From Prevotella sp. CAG:1185 (GTDB lineage: Bacteria > Bacteroidota > Bacteroidia > Bacteroidales > Bacteroidaceae): a DNA stretch of 22,718 bases. Position numbers and translations under genes: made by a program. Below, piece after piece: positions 7,249 through 16,360 of this stretch (the first letter of the stretch is position 1; every line of letters starts with the position of its first letter). The stretch covers positions 74,060 to 96,777 of the forward strand of contig HF992662.1 in the NCBI GenBank assembly GCA_000436695.1. The letters are read 5' to 3'. The notes beneath the pieces are model-generated. The model searched no databases, was not told where the DNA came from, and saw only the letters and a list, made by a program, of their open reading frames with translations.

Positions 7249-7680
7249 GATGTTTGCCAAATATGTTTAATTTTATTGTTTCATACAGGCTCTTTCGGCT
7301 GTATGAAATGTATTTAAAACTGAATACAGCTAAAAGCATCGGCCAGTTTAGGTCATATAAATTATAGGAGAAATAATGACTGATTGGGGTTGATGTGCCC
7401 TTATGCAGCGCCTTGCAGCAGCCAATTCAGCGAAACATGGCGGTATGGCTGATATAACCCTGTGGTTTAGCTGTAAAAAACAGGCCACTTTTGCATAAAA
7501 AGTGGGCCGTTTACGACCCGTAACTCGGCCACTAACAGTATGAAAGTAAAACGGAAAGATTTGGTTAAAGTATAGTCTTTAAACGTATGATGAATAATTA
7601 ATCTGAAATTAAAATAGCTGTGAATGCTTACGATTTTCAGCCCCTTTTGCGCCGGGCGCCGTTCAGACGCGATATTATAC
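7249..7680. other. Gene-free intergenic stretch
   Basis: I see no credible coding region here. It contains one imperfect hairpin on the minus strand: GGCC(C)ACTTTT (7497-7508) pairs with AAAAGTGGCC (7483-7492), followed by TGTTTTTTAC. This could be a second, back-up terminator for the large gene that ends at 7770. The rest is AT-rich without repeats or a recognisable RNA. Confidence 0.5.
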
Positions 7681-7714
7681 TAAAAAAGTCCGGCCTGAAG
7701 CAGACCGGACTTTT
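7681..7714 (-). terminator. Rho-independent terminator of the 10931-12787/7770-10910 operon
   Basis: AAAAGTCCGG (7705-7714, minus) pairs with CCGGACTTTT (7684-7693, minus) as a 10-bp stem around an 11-base loop, extended by TTA so that the run reads TTTTTTA. It is 55 bases after the stop codon of the 1046-residue gene. Confidence 0.88.
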
Positions 7715-7769
7715 GTCGTTATGTAAGCCTTGTCGTGCAGATTATATTATTCCGCACAGGCTGTCGGTA

Positions 7770-10700
7770 TTATTTAGAAACTCTCACCTTGAACATCTTA
7801 GAGCCGTTGGCAGTCTTAGCCTTAACAACATAAGTGCCTGTCTGAACGCCAGAGATGTTTACAACGTTGGTGTTGCTGCTGTTGATGAGCATACCGTTGG
7901 CAGCATAGAGGTCAACGCCTGTTACGCCTTCGCCCTCGATGCGGAGATAGTTGTCGCCGCGTACCAGCTTGATGTCGTTGATAAAGTTGCTGTCGATGCT
8001 TGCAGCCGTAGCCAGTGTGAAGAATACTGCGCTGCCTTCAACCTTGCCTGCCACGCTGTAGTAAACGTCAACGTTAACCTTGTGAGTAGCGTTCAGGTCG
8101 GCTCCCTCGCTGAAGTCGTAGGTGAATGTAGGCTCGGTCAGCTTGGCTGTGTTGGCTGTTGTGCCGTCTATTCTTACGTCGTAGCCTTCAACGGGCAGCT
8201 CGCTTGCGTTAGGATCGGTGGCGATGAGTCCCATCATCCAGTTGCCTATAAAGCCTGTAGAAGAGAATGTTGCGCCTTCGTCGAGCGAGTAGAGGTCGGC
8301 AGTTCCTGCGAACGGAGTCTCGCCGTCGAGTGCCAGCGGAGCAGCGTTAGGAGTAACGTCGAAGCAGTCGATGATAAGGTCGTAAGTAGAATTCTCGTCA
8401 AGAACGAACGGAGTCTCCAGGTTAACTGTGTTCCATTCGTTGAGCTTGTAGTTCTCTACATACTGGTTGACGATTTCCTCGCCGTCTTTCTTGATGATGA
8501 TAGTGAAGTCGGCGTCGGCAGTAGGATAGAAGCGCACTGACTTAACATCGTATCCGTTGTAGCTGAGCAGCTTGTCGCCTGAATAGATAGTCTTGGCCAT
8601 GTATCCGTAGTTGTTGTCTTCAGAACCTACAGCGCCCTGTGACGGGTTCTTGCCGCAATATTCTATTACGGTCTCGTCGTTGTCAACAGGAGTAGTCCAG
8701 TTGAACACAGCCTGAGTTTCCTTGTCGCCACAGCTTACGTTTACGTCGTTTATTGCCTTGAAGGCTGCAGAGTTTGTAACGGCGCTGAAGTCGATGCCTG
8801 TCTTGCCGGATACTGTTCCGTTGTCATATACAGCCTCTACCTCATATTTGTAGTCGCCGGCCGGAACAGACTCGTTGATGAAGCTTGTAGTTTCAGAAGA
8901 GCCTACCATCTCGCTGTTGCGGTAAACGTTATAGCTTGCCACTTTGTCAATGTCGGCACTCATGTCGTCGGTCTTCAGTATTGCACCGATGGCCCATGTT
9001 ACAGGCATTGATGTGCTCATGCTTGCCTTAGAGGCTTCGTTGAGCGAATAGAACTCGTCCTCGCTTACGAGGCGTACAAGGTCGCTGTAGCCTGAAACGC
9101 ACTTGTCGTAAACCATACCGATGATGTTAGAGCTGTTGGTAGAGCCGGGAACGTCGGTCTTTACAGCTATGTAGAGGTCGCCGTCCTGCGGAACGTCAAC
9201 AGGAGTGTTGAGCGTTACGATGTTCTCCTTGCCGTAGGCAAGTTCCTGGTCAACGTGCTGTGTATAGATAAGTTCTTTGTCCTTATAGATGTCGATGTCC
9301 CATCCGTTAATCTTCTCTCTCGGAACAAATTTAACGGCAGAAATCTTATATCCCTTATACATCTGCATCTCGCCCTTGTCGTAGCGTATGGCAGCCTCAA
9401 ACGAGTTGTTGCCTCCGCCGAATCCGCTTATCACGTCGTCAGAGCTGTAATACTGCTTTGTTGGCAGGTTGCTCTGCGGGCGGTTCCATGTCAGCAGCAC
9501 GTTCTCTGCGTTCTTCATACGTGCGCTGAGTGCGTAAGGAGCGTTAGCAGTGTTGGCAGCTATCTCTACGCTTACCATGTCAGAAGCCTTTGACACCTGG
9601 CCGTCGTTATATTCAGCTGTTACATAGTATTCGTATGAACCTGTTGTGAGGTTGCTGTCATAGAAAGATGTGGCTGTAACAGGCTCGCTGTTAACTTTCT
9701 CGCCGTTGCGGTAAACGTTGTATCCCTTAACGTTTGCGCTGTTGAGCAGAGGAGCCTTCCATGTCAGCTTGGCTGCGCTAAGTCCTTCGAGAGCCGAAGC
9801 CTGAACGTTAACCGGCTCAGGGTTGGTGCTGTTCTGGTTGAGCTTAACCACGGCAGAGCGCATATAGTAGTCCTTGTCGACAAAGGTGAATGCCATCACG
9901 CTGTCGTTTTTAGATATAGAGTGGGCAATCATCAGGTTATACTGGCCTTCGCCGTCGGCGCGTGGGGCAACCATGCCGTCGGCAGCAAAGTCAACGCCCT
10001 GTGATATGAGATAGTCCTCAAGTTTCTGGGTCTTGCCGTCGCGGTAGATTACTGGGAACTGTGCGCCTTCGAGTGTCTGCTCATATCCTATGGCAGAGAG
10101 GCTGTCGCTGAAGTCGTAGAGCACGAATCCCCAAAATTCGGGGTTGATAGGCGAGATGGTCGTGGTCTGACCTGTGGTGAAGTCGTAGATACCCTTCTCA
10201 TAGAGGGCCTTGTTGCCGTCAGACGAGAACTTCTGTATTGCATAGAATGGTGAACCGTGAGTGTCGTCGCCGGTAATGAAGTGCTGGTTGCCCTCGGCGT
10301 CCCACATAACCGTGATACGTGTGTCTCCCGAATTCTTGGTGTAGGTCCATCCTCCGGCCTTAGATCCGTCGTTGCTTACGGCATATACAGAGCCTGCATA
10401 CTGGTCGCTGAGGATGCGCAGCAGTTTTCCGTTTTCCCATACTACAGGGGTGAATATTCCTTTGGCAGAATATACAGAACCGCCTATGTATTTGCCGTCG
10501 GCGCTGACACAGTTGGCTATTCCGCCTGCTTCCGGGTCGGTGTATTTAACACCCTCGGGCAGTTCGAGATGATGCCACTTGCCATCCTTCCAGTAGCCTG
10601 AAGACGTTACCTCGGCACCGTTGGTTGATGCCTCAGTGTCGGGATATGTGCCCACCACCGTACCGTCGTCAGAAACTCCGTAGGCGATAGTTCCTGTGCC

Positions 10701-10910
10701 TAAGTTTTGGATCTCGTTTGATTCAAGATTCCATATAAATGCTACAAACTGGCTTGTACCGTCGTTTGTGGTACCGCATGCCCACTTGCCGTTAGGCGAA
10801 ATGGCATTCACATACTGATATGGTTCGCTGTACATAAGTATCGGCTTAGTGTCAGCGAAGCCTTTCATGCTTAGCAGGGAAAGGCAAATCGAAATGTAAA
10901 CCTTTTTCAT
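7770..10910 (-). CDS. Secreted HAF-repeat propeller and FnIII multidomain protein with T9SS sorting domain
   Basis: Exported protein of 1046 residues. The signal peptide is about 1-19 (MKKVYISICLSLLSMKGFA). Residues about 36-295 hold six units of HAF-like extracellular repeats, each with (A/V)-S-x-(D/N)-G and a later W/Y strand: AISPNGKWACG, GVSDDGTVVG, CVSADGKYIGG, AVSNDGSKAGG, FSSDGNKAL and DFSDSLSAIG. They probably form a beta-propeller. FnIII follows at about 366-450. Two further FnIII domains are each split by an inserted beta-sandwich of about 130-160 residues (after NRPQ and after NWTTP). The last about 70 residues are a sorting domain (VDLYAANGMLI, QTGTYVVKAK, FKVRVSK). It is the last gene of a two-gene operon, 20 bases behind the Omp28-like gene. 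No enzyme motif is seen, so adhesion or matrix binding is only inferred. Confidence 0.8.
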   Translation of the reverse strand: MKKVYISICLSLLSMKGFADTKPILMYSEPYQYVNAISPNGKWACGTTNDGTSQFVAFIWNLESNEIQNLGTGTIAYGVSDDGTVVGTYPDTEASTNGAEVTSSGYWKDGKWHHLELPEGVKYTDPEAGGIANCVSADGKYIGGSVYSAKGIFTPVVWENGKLLRILSDQYAGSVYAVSNDGSKAGGWTYTKNSGDTRITVMWDAEGNQHFITGDDTHGSPFYAIQKFSSDGNKALYEKGIYDFTTGQTTTISPINPEFWGFVLYDFSDSLSAIGYEQTLEGAQFPVIYRDGKTQKLEDYLISQGVDFAADGMVAPRADGEGQYNLMIAHSISKNDSVMAFTFVDKDYYMRSAVVKLNQNSTNPEPVNVQASALEGLSAAKLTWKAPLLNSANVKGYNVYRNGEKVNSEPVTATSFYDSNLTTGSYEYYVTAEYNDGQVSKASDMVSVEIAANTANAPYALSARMKNAENVLLTWNRPQSNLPTKQYYSSDDVISGFGGGNNSFEAAIRYDKGEMQMYKGYKISAVKFVPREKINGWDIDIYKDKELIYTQHVDQELAYGKENIVTLNTPVDVPQDGDLYIAVKTDVPGSTNSSNIIGMVYDKCVSGYSDLVRLVSEDEFYSLNEASKASMSTSMPVTWAIGAILKTDDMSADIDKVASYNVYRNSEMVGSSETTSFINESVPAGDYKYEVEAVYDNGTVSGKTGIDFSAVTNSAAFKAINDVNVSCGDKETQAVFNWTTPVDNDETVIEYCGKNPSQGAVGSEDNNYGYMAKTIYSGDKLLSYNGYDVKSVRFYPTADADFTIIIKKDGEEIVNQYVENYKLNEWNTVNLETPFVLDENSTYDLIIDCFDVTPNAAPLALDGETPFAGTADLYSLDEGATFSSTGFIGNWMMGLIATDPNASELPVEGYDVRIDGTTANTAKLTEPTFTYDFSEGADLNATHKVNVDVYYSVAGKVEGSAVFFTLATAASIDSNFINDIKLVRGDNYLRIEGEGVTGVDLYAANGMLINSSNTNVVNISGVQTGTYVVKAKTANGSKMFKVRVSK

Positions 10911-10930
10911 GTTGCTTTAAATGAGTTAAT

Positions 10931-12787
10931 TTATAAAATGATTTTTTTCACTGTTTTGTTTCCGTTTTGAGTAACCTGTATTATGTAGCATCCGTCAAGG
11001 CTGCTGCAGTTTAGGTTGAGGCTGCTGCCCTTGCCTGATGTCTCTCTTACCACGCGGCCGTCGAGGCTTATTATGCTTACGGTGTAAGTCTCGCTGCCGG
11101 GCAGGCTGATGCTTATGTTGCCGTCGGCCGACTTTGTTATGTTGGCATTGAGTGAGTTTCCGGCAACGGTCTTGATGCCTGTAGCTTCAACGGCTACTAT
11201 GTCGTTGCTTGTTGCGTTGAGCACCTCGCCGGTGTTGCTGTCGAACACAGTTGTAACCACGCAAAGGCTGTCGGTGCCGAATATGCGGTTGTCTGGCAGG
11301 GTGAGCTGATAGTCGAGCGTATATTTGCCTCCGGCCTTAATCTCTGCAGGCAGGCTGCCGGGCACGCCGTCGAGCATGGTGCTTCCTTCTATGGGCAGGT
11401 CGTGATATTTCATAATTGAGCCGGGTATCTCTTGCGGCAGATAGTAGTATTCGTTCGAGCTGAGCAGTGTGCAAGAGTTGCGCTGTATGATGTTTCCTTG
11501 CGCGTATTCCTTGTCAACAATGGTAAATCCCACACGGTATTTGTCTGAAGAGTTGTCGTAGTCGGCCGCGAAGTCAATGTCGGCGTGCATGTTCACATTG
11601 TTGCCGTCAAGTTCGGCTTCGGCAGTAACCATGGCTGTGGTAGGGTCGAGCATGGCCCTCTCAAGGAAACCTGTGGCGTGATACATGTCGGTGTTCTTAT
11701 ACATGAGCTTGCGGTTGTATATCGTTGACGGCAGACTTGACAGCCAGCGCACCATGCCGCTCGAATAGAAGTTGCAGACCAGCGGGTCGGGTGTCATGTG
11801 TATTGACACTACAATCACATCATTTCCCATGCGCTCCTTCACCTCGTTGATATAACGTATTCCGTCGGGACAGTTGTTGCACCATGTACCCGTAACCTCC
11901 TCGAGGAGCAGCGTGCGGGGGAAGTATGAGCTGATAACGCTGTCGGTATATATCTTCTGCTCGCTGCCGTCGTTGAACTTGAGGCTGATGTCATATCGGT
12001 TTACGCTGTTGGCTGTCAGCGGAATGTCGAACTTATAGTCGAGTCCGGCCTCCGGCGCCAGTTCGTCTATGTTTACTTCCTCGGCTGTTTCGCTTTCTCC
12101 TGCCGAGCATATTATCGACTTTATGCCGGCTGTCTTGCCGGTGTTGCGGATATTTCCGCTGATGGTGGTTGAGGCCACACTGCCTGCAAAGCGGCTTGAC
12201 GTGTTCTTCACGTCGAAGGCATAGCCGTCAAGCTCTCCTGCATACAGGTTGTCTATGGCCAGGATATATTTGTCCTTGCTTGTGCATACAAAGGCAATGT
12301 AAATCTTCTGACCGGCATACTGTTTCAGTGACAATGTGTGGGTTTTCCAGCTGTAGCTTTCTCCTTCAACGCTGAAAATCTCTTTGAAGCTGCTTATATC
12401 ATCATTACTCGTAGACACCATCACTTTATAGTCTTCCGGGTAATCATGATACACCGACTTGCCTTCCCAGCGGAGATACGCCTCTGTGCTGGGCTCTATT
12501 GATATCTGAGGGGTTATGAGCCAGTTGTCCTGTGCGAAGTCGTAGTTTCCGCGCGTAAAACTGAATGCTGCCTTGTTGGTCTTGGTGTCAATGACATTGG
12601 CTATCCAGCTTGAGCCTATTGATACGTTCTTGTAATATGAAGTGTTTACAGGATTCTCGTCGCGGTCGATAGTTGTATAGCCGGCGGGAATGCCGTTGTC
12701 GAAGTTTTCAGATAAATATACTTTCGACTGTCCCATCGCCGAGGCGGAAATGGCAACAGCTATTACACCTGTCAGTAATTTTTTCAT
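10931..12787 (-). CDS. Omp28-related thioredoxin-fold surface protein with cleaved-adhesin domain and T9SS sorting domain
   Basis: Exported 618-residue protein. The signal peptide is 1-19 (ends SASAMG). Residues about 23-186 are a cleaved-adhesin/choice-of-anchor-J jelly-roll, opening VYLSENFDNGIPAGYTTID, with NWLITPQI in the middle and ILAIDNLYAGE at the end. Residues about 195-290 form a beta-sandwich. An Omp28-like thioredoxin domain begins LLLEEVTGTWCNNCPDG (292-309): it has a CxxC pair (C303, C306) and a cis-Pro-type loop SLPSTIYNR (P353). The sorting domain is about 537-618 (VSIISLDGRVV, LDGCYIIQV, KKIIL). It could act as a thiol-disulfide protein on the cell surface, although Omp28 function is not firmly known. 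Upstream gene of the operon with 7770-10910; a terminator hairpin separates it from the gene at 12886. No TAnnTTTG promoter is seen before it. Confidence 0.82.
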   Translation of the reverse strand: MKKLLTGVIAVAISASAMGQSKVYLSENFDNGIPAGYTTIDRDENPVNTSYYKNVSIGSSWIANVIDTKTNKAAFSFTRGNYDFAQDNWLITPQISIEPSTEAYLRWEGKSVYHDYPEDYKVMVSTSNDDISSFKEIFSVEGESYSWKTHTLSLKQYAGQKIYIAFVCTSKDKYILAIDNLYAGELDGYAFDVKNTSSRFAGSVASTTISGNIRNTGKTAGIKSIICSAGESETAEEVNIDELAPEAGLDYKFDIPLTANSVNRYDISLKFNDGSEQKIYTDSVISSYFPRTLLLEEVTGTWCNNCPDGIRYINEVKERMGNDVIVVSIHMTPDPLVCNFYSSGMVRWLSSLPSTIYNRKLMYKNTDMYHATGFLERAMLDPTTAMVTAEAELDGNNVNMHADIDFAADYDNSSDKYRVGFTIVDKEYAQGNIIQRNSCTLLSSNEYYYLPQEIPGSIMKYHDLPIEGSTMLDGVPGSLPAEIKAGGKYTLDYQLTLPDNRIFGTDSLCVVTTVFDSNTGEVLNATSNDIVAVEATGIKTVAGNSLNANITKSADGNISISLPGSETYTVSIISLDGRVVRETSGKGSSLNLNCSSLDGCYIIQVTQNGNKTVKKIIL

Positions 12788-12835
12788 GTGAAAATGATTT
12801 ATATTTCTTTTCTGATTATTCTAATTAAAAAGAAA

Positions 12836-12873
12836 GGCCAAGTATGTGTCTTTTTTCATACACATACTTGGTC
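12836..12873 (-). terminator. Terminator of the 12886-16134 gene
   Basis: On the minus strand GACCAAGTATGTGT and ACACATACTTGGCC form a 14-bp stem (one G-U) around a 10-base loop, followed by TTTCTTTTTAATT. It starts 12 bases after the stop codon. Because no promoter is recognisable between it and the next gene, it may act as a partial terminator inside a longer transcript. Confidence 0.8.
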
Positions 12874-12885
12874 TTGTTTTATGGT

Positions 12886-15800
12886 TTAGTGTTTTCTGTC
12901 TGCCACAACTTTGTGGATTGTAGAAACACCGTTATTGTTTACTCTGACAACATATACGCCTTCTGGATAGTTAGTAAGGTCGATAGAATTCTTGCGGCCT
13001 GTTGCTATAACTGTTCCGTTGACTGTATATACGTCCATTGCTGCACCGTCGCTTATTGTAACAATTCCGTTGTTATACTCGAATCCGTCGCCTGTGCTTA
13101 CAGCGTCGATGGCTGTCGTGTTAATCTTGTTGGTTATTGTTACAGTGTCGCTGTTAGCCTTACCGATAGCGTAGACAGACTGGATATAAACGTCGCGTGC
13201 AATCTCCATGCTCTCGTCGCCCCAGCCGATGGCAAGCTTATAGCTGTTTGTCGTGAGCTCTTCATCCTGGTTGTCCTGTAACTTCATTCCCTTGAGGAAT
13301 ACGTTATATTTCATGAACATGTAGTCTTCCTTGTTGGCAGGCTCGTCCCATGTTAATGTTACGAAGCACTGTCCGTCAACATATTCAACAGCAGTTCCGT
13401 GAATGTTTGTGGCTACAGGAAGCTCTGTGTAGATGTTTGCCTTTACAAGGTCAGATGTGTTCATACCGTATCCGTAAGAGAAGAGAGCATCGTCACCGCT
13501 CTTGTCGGCATCGGCGTCAACAGGCTGAACGAAGTATTCGTAATCGCCGTTCTTTACAGTCTCGTCAGTATAGGTGAGTGTTCCGTCAACTGCCTTGTCG
13601 GCTGTCAGTCGTGCAATCTTGATACCGTGGCGCATGATGTCGTATGCAACGTTGTCAACGCCTTTGATTGTTGTAGCATTGAATGTCAGCTTGACTGTGT
13701 TCAGCTTGTCGGCCACTTTCTCAACCTTGAGCGTAGGAGCTGTTGTGCTGTCGGGCTTGTAATACTCGGTAACATAATAGTAAATGTTTGCGCCCCATGT
13801 AGAGTCGTTCTTGTTGTATGAGTAGGTCTGCTCCTTTATGCGCATAGGCTCATCGCTCTCAAGAGTGTATTCGGTTCTTGTGCTTGGCACTTCCTCATAC
13901 GTGTCCTCGCCGTTCTCGCCCTTGACGCTCTTTACTGTGTATTTAGTGTAGAGAGACATCAGACCGTTCTCATACTCCCAGTATTCGTTCTGTGTGGGAG
14001 TTCCGTTTACGTCGTACTCTTTCTTTGATATTACGTTGTTCTTGTCGTCGTAAGCAACGTCAACAGTGAACTTGTAGCTTTCGTATTTGCCGTCGCCGAC
14101 AATCTTTGTAGGACAGTCAGGAGCAACGAAGTCGCTGTAAGTCTCTTCGTTCATTATGTACGGGTTGCCGTTATTTACAGTGCCGTAGTAGTCAGGCATG
14201 TAGCGTGCGTATCTTATCTTGTTGCCGTCGGCGTCGTATTCATATATGATAGAATCTCTGCTTTGTGTGTTGAGTTCGCAGATCAGCTTGCCTGCTTCGT
14301 TGTAAGTGTAGTATACAGTGTCGTTTGAAGCTTTGTATGCAAGGTCTTCGCCGTCATAGAGTCCGTACTGCTGTGAGTATTTCTTAACCAGCTGTTTCTT
14401 GTCGTTGTAGACATATACATAGAATTTGCTCGGGATAAAATCGCCTGTCTCATAGTCAGCTCCGTAATTAACGTCTGAAACGAGGAGATTATTTGAGTTG
14501 TAGTAGCTTACTTCCTTGGTGCTGATTCCTTTGGCAGTGCCCATAACGTCGCCCCATTTCTCAACTGAGCGTGCCTTATATCCGTCAAGGCTGTACACCT
14601 TGTTGTTTATTTTGACGGTGTCGCTGTTAGCCTTACCTATTGCATAAACAGCCTGAACATAGATATCTCTTGCAATTTCGTTGCTCTCTGTTCCATAGCC
14701 GATAGATATCTTGTACGTGTTAGTTGTGAGTGAATCATTCTCGTTGTCGGGGCGTTTCATGCCTTTGAGGAATACGTAGTACTTGATGAACTTATAGTTT
14801 TCCTTGTTCTTAGGCTCATCCCATTTCAGTGTGGCATAGCACTGGTTGTCGGCATATTCAACTTTAACTTTGTGCAGGTTGGTAACTGCAGGAAGTTCAG
14901 TGTAGAAATTAGTTCTAACAAGGTTAGATGTGTTCATTCCATATCCATAAGAATTGAAAACGTCTTCACCGCTCTTGTCGGCATCGGCGTCAACAGCCTG
15001 TACGAAATAGTCATAGTCGCCGTTCTTTACCTCTTCATCGATGTAGGTTATCTGTCCGCCAACTGCGTCGTCGGCTGTAAGGCGTGCAATCTTAAAGCCA
15101 TGGCGCATGATGTCGTAGGCAACGTTGCTTACGCCGCTGATGCTTGTGGCATTGAATGTCAGCTTGGCAGTGTTCAGCTTGTCTGCAACCTTCTCAACGG
15201 TCAACTCAGGAGCTGAGGCTGCTTCAGGTGTGAAGTATTCTGAAACGTAGTAGTAAATGTTTGCTCCCCATTCAGATTTACTCTTGTTATACGTGTAGCC
15301 CTGTTCCTTTATGCGGAGAGGTTCTTCTTGTATAACAGAATATTCTGTCTTAGATGACGGTACTTCCGTATAAGCAGTCTCACCGTTCTCGTCGGTTGTG
15401 CTTGTAACGTTGTATTTAACGTAAGTTACAAGTTGACCGTTCTCATAAGTCCAATACTCGTTCTGTGTAGGAACATCGCTTGAGTTGTACTTCTTCTTTG
15501 AAATCATGTTGAAGTCGGCATCATAAGCAATGTCGTAACTAACCTTATTGGCGTCATATCTTCCGTCACCGATGATTTTCTGAGGACAGTCGTGTGCAAC
15601 AAAGTCGCTGTATCTTTCCTCTTTCATTACATAAGGATTACCGTTGTTAACGGTTCCGTAATAGTCGGGCACATACTGAGCATACCTTGTCTTGTTGCCG
15701 TCTTCGTCATATTCATACACAATAGAGTCTCTGCTCTGGATGTTACGTTCGCAAATCAGCTGGCCGGCATCGTTATATGAATAAAAAACGGTGTCTACAG

Positions 15801-16134
15801 ACTCTTTGAACTTAAAGTCAAGGTCGTCGTACTGTCCGTACTGCTGAGAATACTTTTTAACCAACTGTTTCTTGTCGTTGTACTCATAGACTGTGAACCT
15901 GCTCGGGGTAAAATCGCCAGTCTCATAGTCAGCTCCGTAATTAACGTCTGAAATGATGAGGTTGTCAGAATTGTAATAGCTTACTTCCTTGGTGGTGATG
16001 CCTGTGGCTGTTCCCATTGCATCGCCCCATTTCTCTACGCTTCTGACCTTCATGTCGGGACTTTGTGCTAATGCCGTCCCTCCTACTGTAAGTGCTGCCG
16101 CAAGTGCAGCCGCGTAACGTTTTAACATAGGCAT
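12886..16134 (-). CDS. Secreted YD-like-repeat and FnIII protein with a 491-residue internal duplication and T9SS sorting domain
   Basis: Exported 1082-residue protein. The start is M1 or M3 (MLKRYAAALAAALTVGGTALAQ), with a signal peptide ending near residue 24. Residues 31-520 and 522-1004 are two copies of one unit. Each has RSVEKWGD(A/V)MGTA, then tyrosine-rich repeats such as VYEYNDKKQLVKKY, YSYNDAGQLICE and YEYDEDGNKTRYA that resemble Rhs YD repeats. Each then has two FnIII-like domains (AYDIMRHG(F/I)KIARLTAD; YATLKWDEPKNKENYKF / FVTLTWDEPANKEDYMF). Residues about 1005-1082 form the sorting domain (MDVYTVNGTVI, YPEGVYVVRV). There is no Rhs toxin, RHS core shell sequence or protease motif, so it is not a polymorphic toxin. 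A structural or adhesive surface role is inferred. It lies between the two Omp28-like genes. Confidence 0.8.
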   Translation of the reverse strand: MPMLKRYAAALAAALTVGGTALAQSPDMKVRSVEKWGDAMGTATGITTKEVSYYNSDNLIISDVNYGADYETGDFTPSRFTVYEYNDKKQLVKKYSQQYGQYDDLDFKFKESVDTVFYSYNDAGQLICERNIQSRDSIVYEYDEDGNKTRYAQYVPDYYGTVNNGNPYVMKEERYSDFVAHDCPQKIIGDGRYDANKVSYDIAYDADFNMISKKKYNSSDVPTQNEYWTYENGQLVTYVKYNVTSTTDENGETAYTEVPSSKTEYSVIQEEPLRIKEQGYTYNKSKSEWGANIYYYVSEYFTPEAASAPELTVEKVADKLNTAKLTFNATSISGVSNVAYDIMRHGFKIARLTADDAVGGQITYIDEEVKNGDYDYFVQAVDADADKSGEDVFNSYGYGMNTSNLVRTNFYTELPAVTNLHKVKVEYADNQCYATLKWDEPKNKENYKFIKYYVFLKGMKRPDNENDSLTTNTYKISIGYGTESNEIARDIYVQAVYAIGKANSDTVKINNKVYSLDGYKARSVEKWGDVMGTAKGISTKEVSYYNSNNLLVSDVNYGADYETGDFIPSKFYVYVYNDKKQLVKKYSQQYGLYDGEDLAYKASNDTVYYTYNEAGKLICELNTQSRDSIIYEYDADGNKIRYARYMPDYYGTVNNGNPYIMNEETYSDFVAPDCPTKIVGDGKYESYKFTVDVAYDDKNNVISKKEYDVNGTPTQNEYWEYENGLMSLYTKYTVKSVKGENGEDTYEEVPSTRTEYTLESDEPMRIKEQTYSYNKNDSTWGANIYYYVTEYYKPDSTTAPTLKVEKVADKLNTVKLTFNATTIKGVDNVAYDIMRHGIKIARLTADKAVDGTLTYTDETVKNGDYEYFVQPVDADADKSGDDALFSYGYGMNTSDLVKANIYTELPVATNIHGTAVEYVDGQCFVTLTWDEPANKEDYMFMKYNVFLKGMKLQDNQDEELTTNSYKLAIGWGDESMEIARDVYIQSVYAIGKANSDTVTITNKINTTAIDAVSTGDGFEYNNGIVTISDGAAMDVYTVNGTVIATGRKNSIDLTNYPEGVYVVRVNNNGVSTIHKVVADRKH
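13123..14574 (-). repeat. Intragenic tandem repeat, unit B (second copy)
   Basis: Encodes about residues 521-1004 of the 1082-residue protein. It matches unit A at protein level through most of its length and at DNA level in long stretches: for example the block at 14451-14480 recurs at 15924-15953, an offset of 1473 bases or 491 codons. Confidence 0.85.
14575..16047 (-). repeat. Intragenic tandem repeat, unit A (first copy)
   Basis: Encodes about residues 30-520 of the 1082-residue protein, directly after the signal peptide. The repeat length is a multiple of three and keeps the frame, consistent with in-frame unequal duplication of nearly the whole mature domain set. Confidence 0.85.
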
Positions 16135-16210
16135 GTATTTAAAATTTTAATAAATAGAGTAATTAAGTTCTTTCTTTATCTTTTATGTGTATACTAATTT
16201 CCATGTCGCA

Positions 16211-16280
16211 TGACTGATATGATTCAGTCAAGGACTATAAACATCAGCAGTCGGGATACGCTATCCGCATTTGTCTGATG
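16211..16280 (-). other. Structured leader element upstream of the 12886-16134 gene
   Basis: Several dyads are packed here: TGACTGA (16211-16217) with TCAGTCA (16224-16230), GGATA (16254-16258) with TATCC (16262-16266), and an outer CATCAG (16242-16247) with CTGATG (16275-16280) enclosing the second. On the minus strand this would fold into a branched then a single hairpin 77 bases before the start codon. It matches no riboswitch that I recognise; it could be an RNA leader, an mRNA processing site, or an operator. Confidence 0.35.
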
Positions 16281-16304
16281 CCCAATAAGAGTTTTATATA
16301 TTCA

Positions 16305-16339
16305 GATGACCGGGACCGGTAATGCTAATCCCGGTCATC
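16305..16339 (-). terminator. Terminator-like hairpin after the 16361-18220 gene
   Basis: GATGACCGGGA (16305-16315) and TCCCGGTCATC (16329-16339) form an 11-bp GC-rich stem around a 13-base loop, 21 bases past the stop codon. The minus-strand sequence after it (TGAATATATAAAA) is AU-rich but lacks a U-run, so termination may be incomplete. Confidence 0.6.
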
Positions 16340-16360
16340 ATCAGTGATTTTATATTATCG

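Noticed and set aside
7620..8540. 306-codon open frame on the plus strand
   Set aside because: It lies almost wholly opposite the 1046-residue gene, whose signal peptide, domains and sorting signal are clear. The plus-strand product shows no domain and is a mirror-frame artefact.
12886..16134. Rhs-type polymorphic toxin, suggested by Y-x-Y-(D/N)-x-x-G repeats
   Set aside because: There is no RHS core motif, no variable toxin tip and no immunity gene; the protein ends in a T9SS sorting domain instead.
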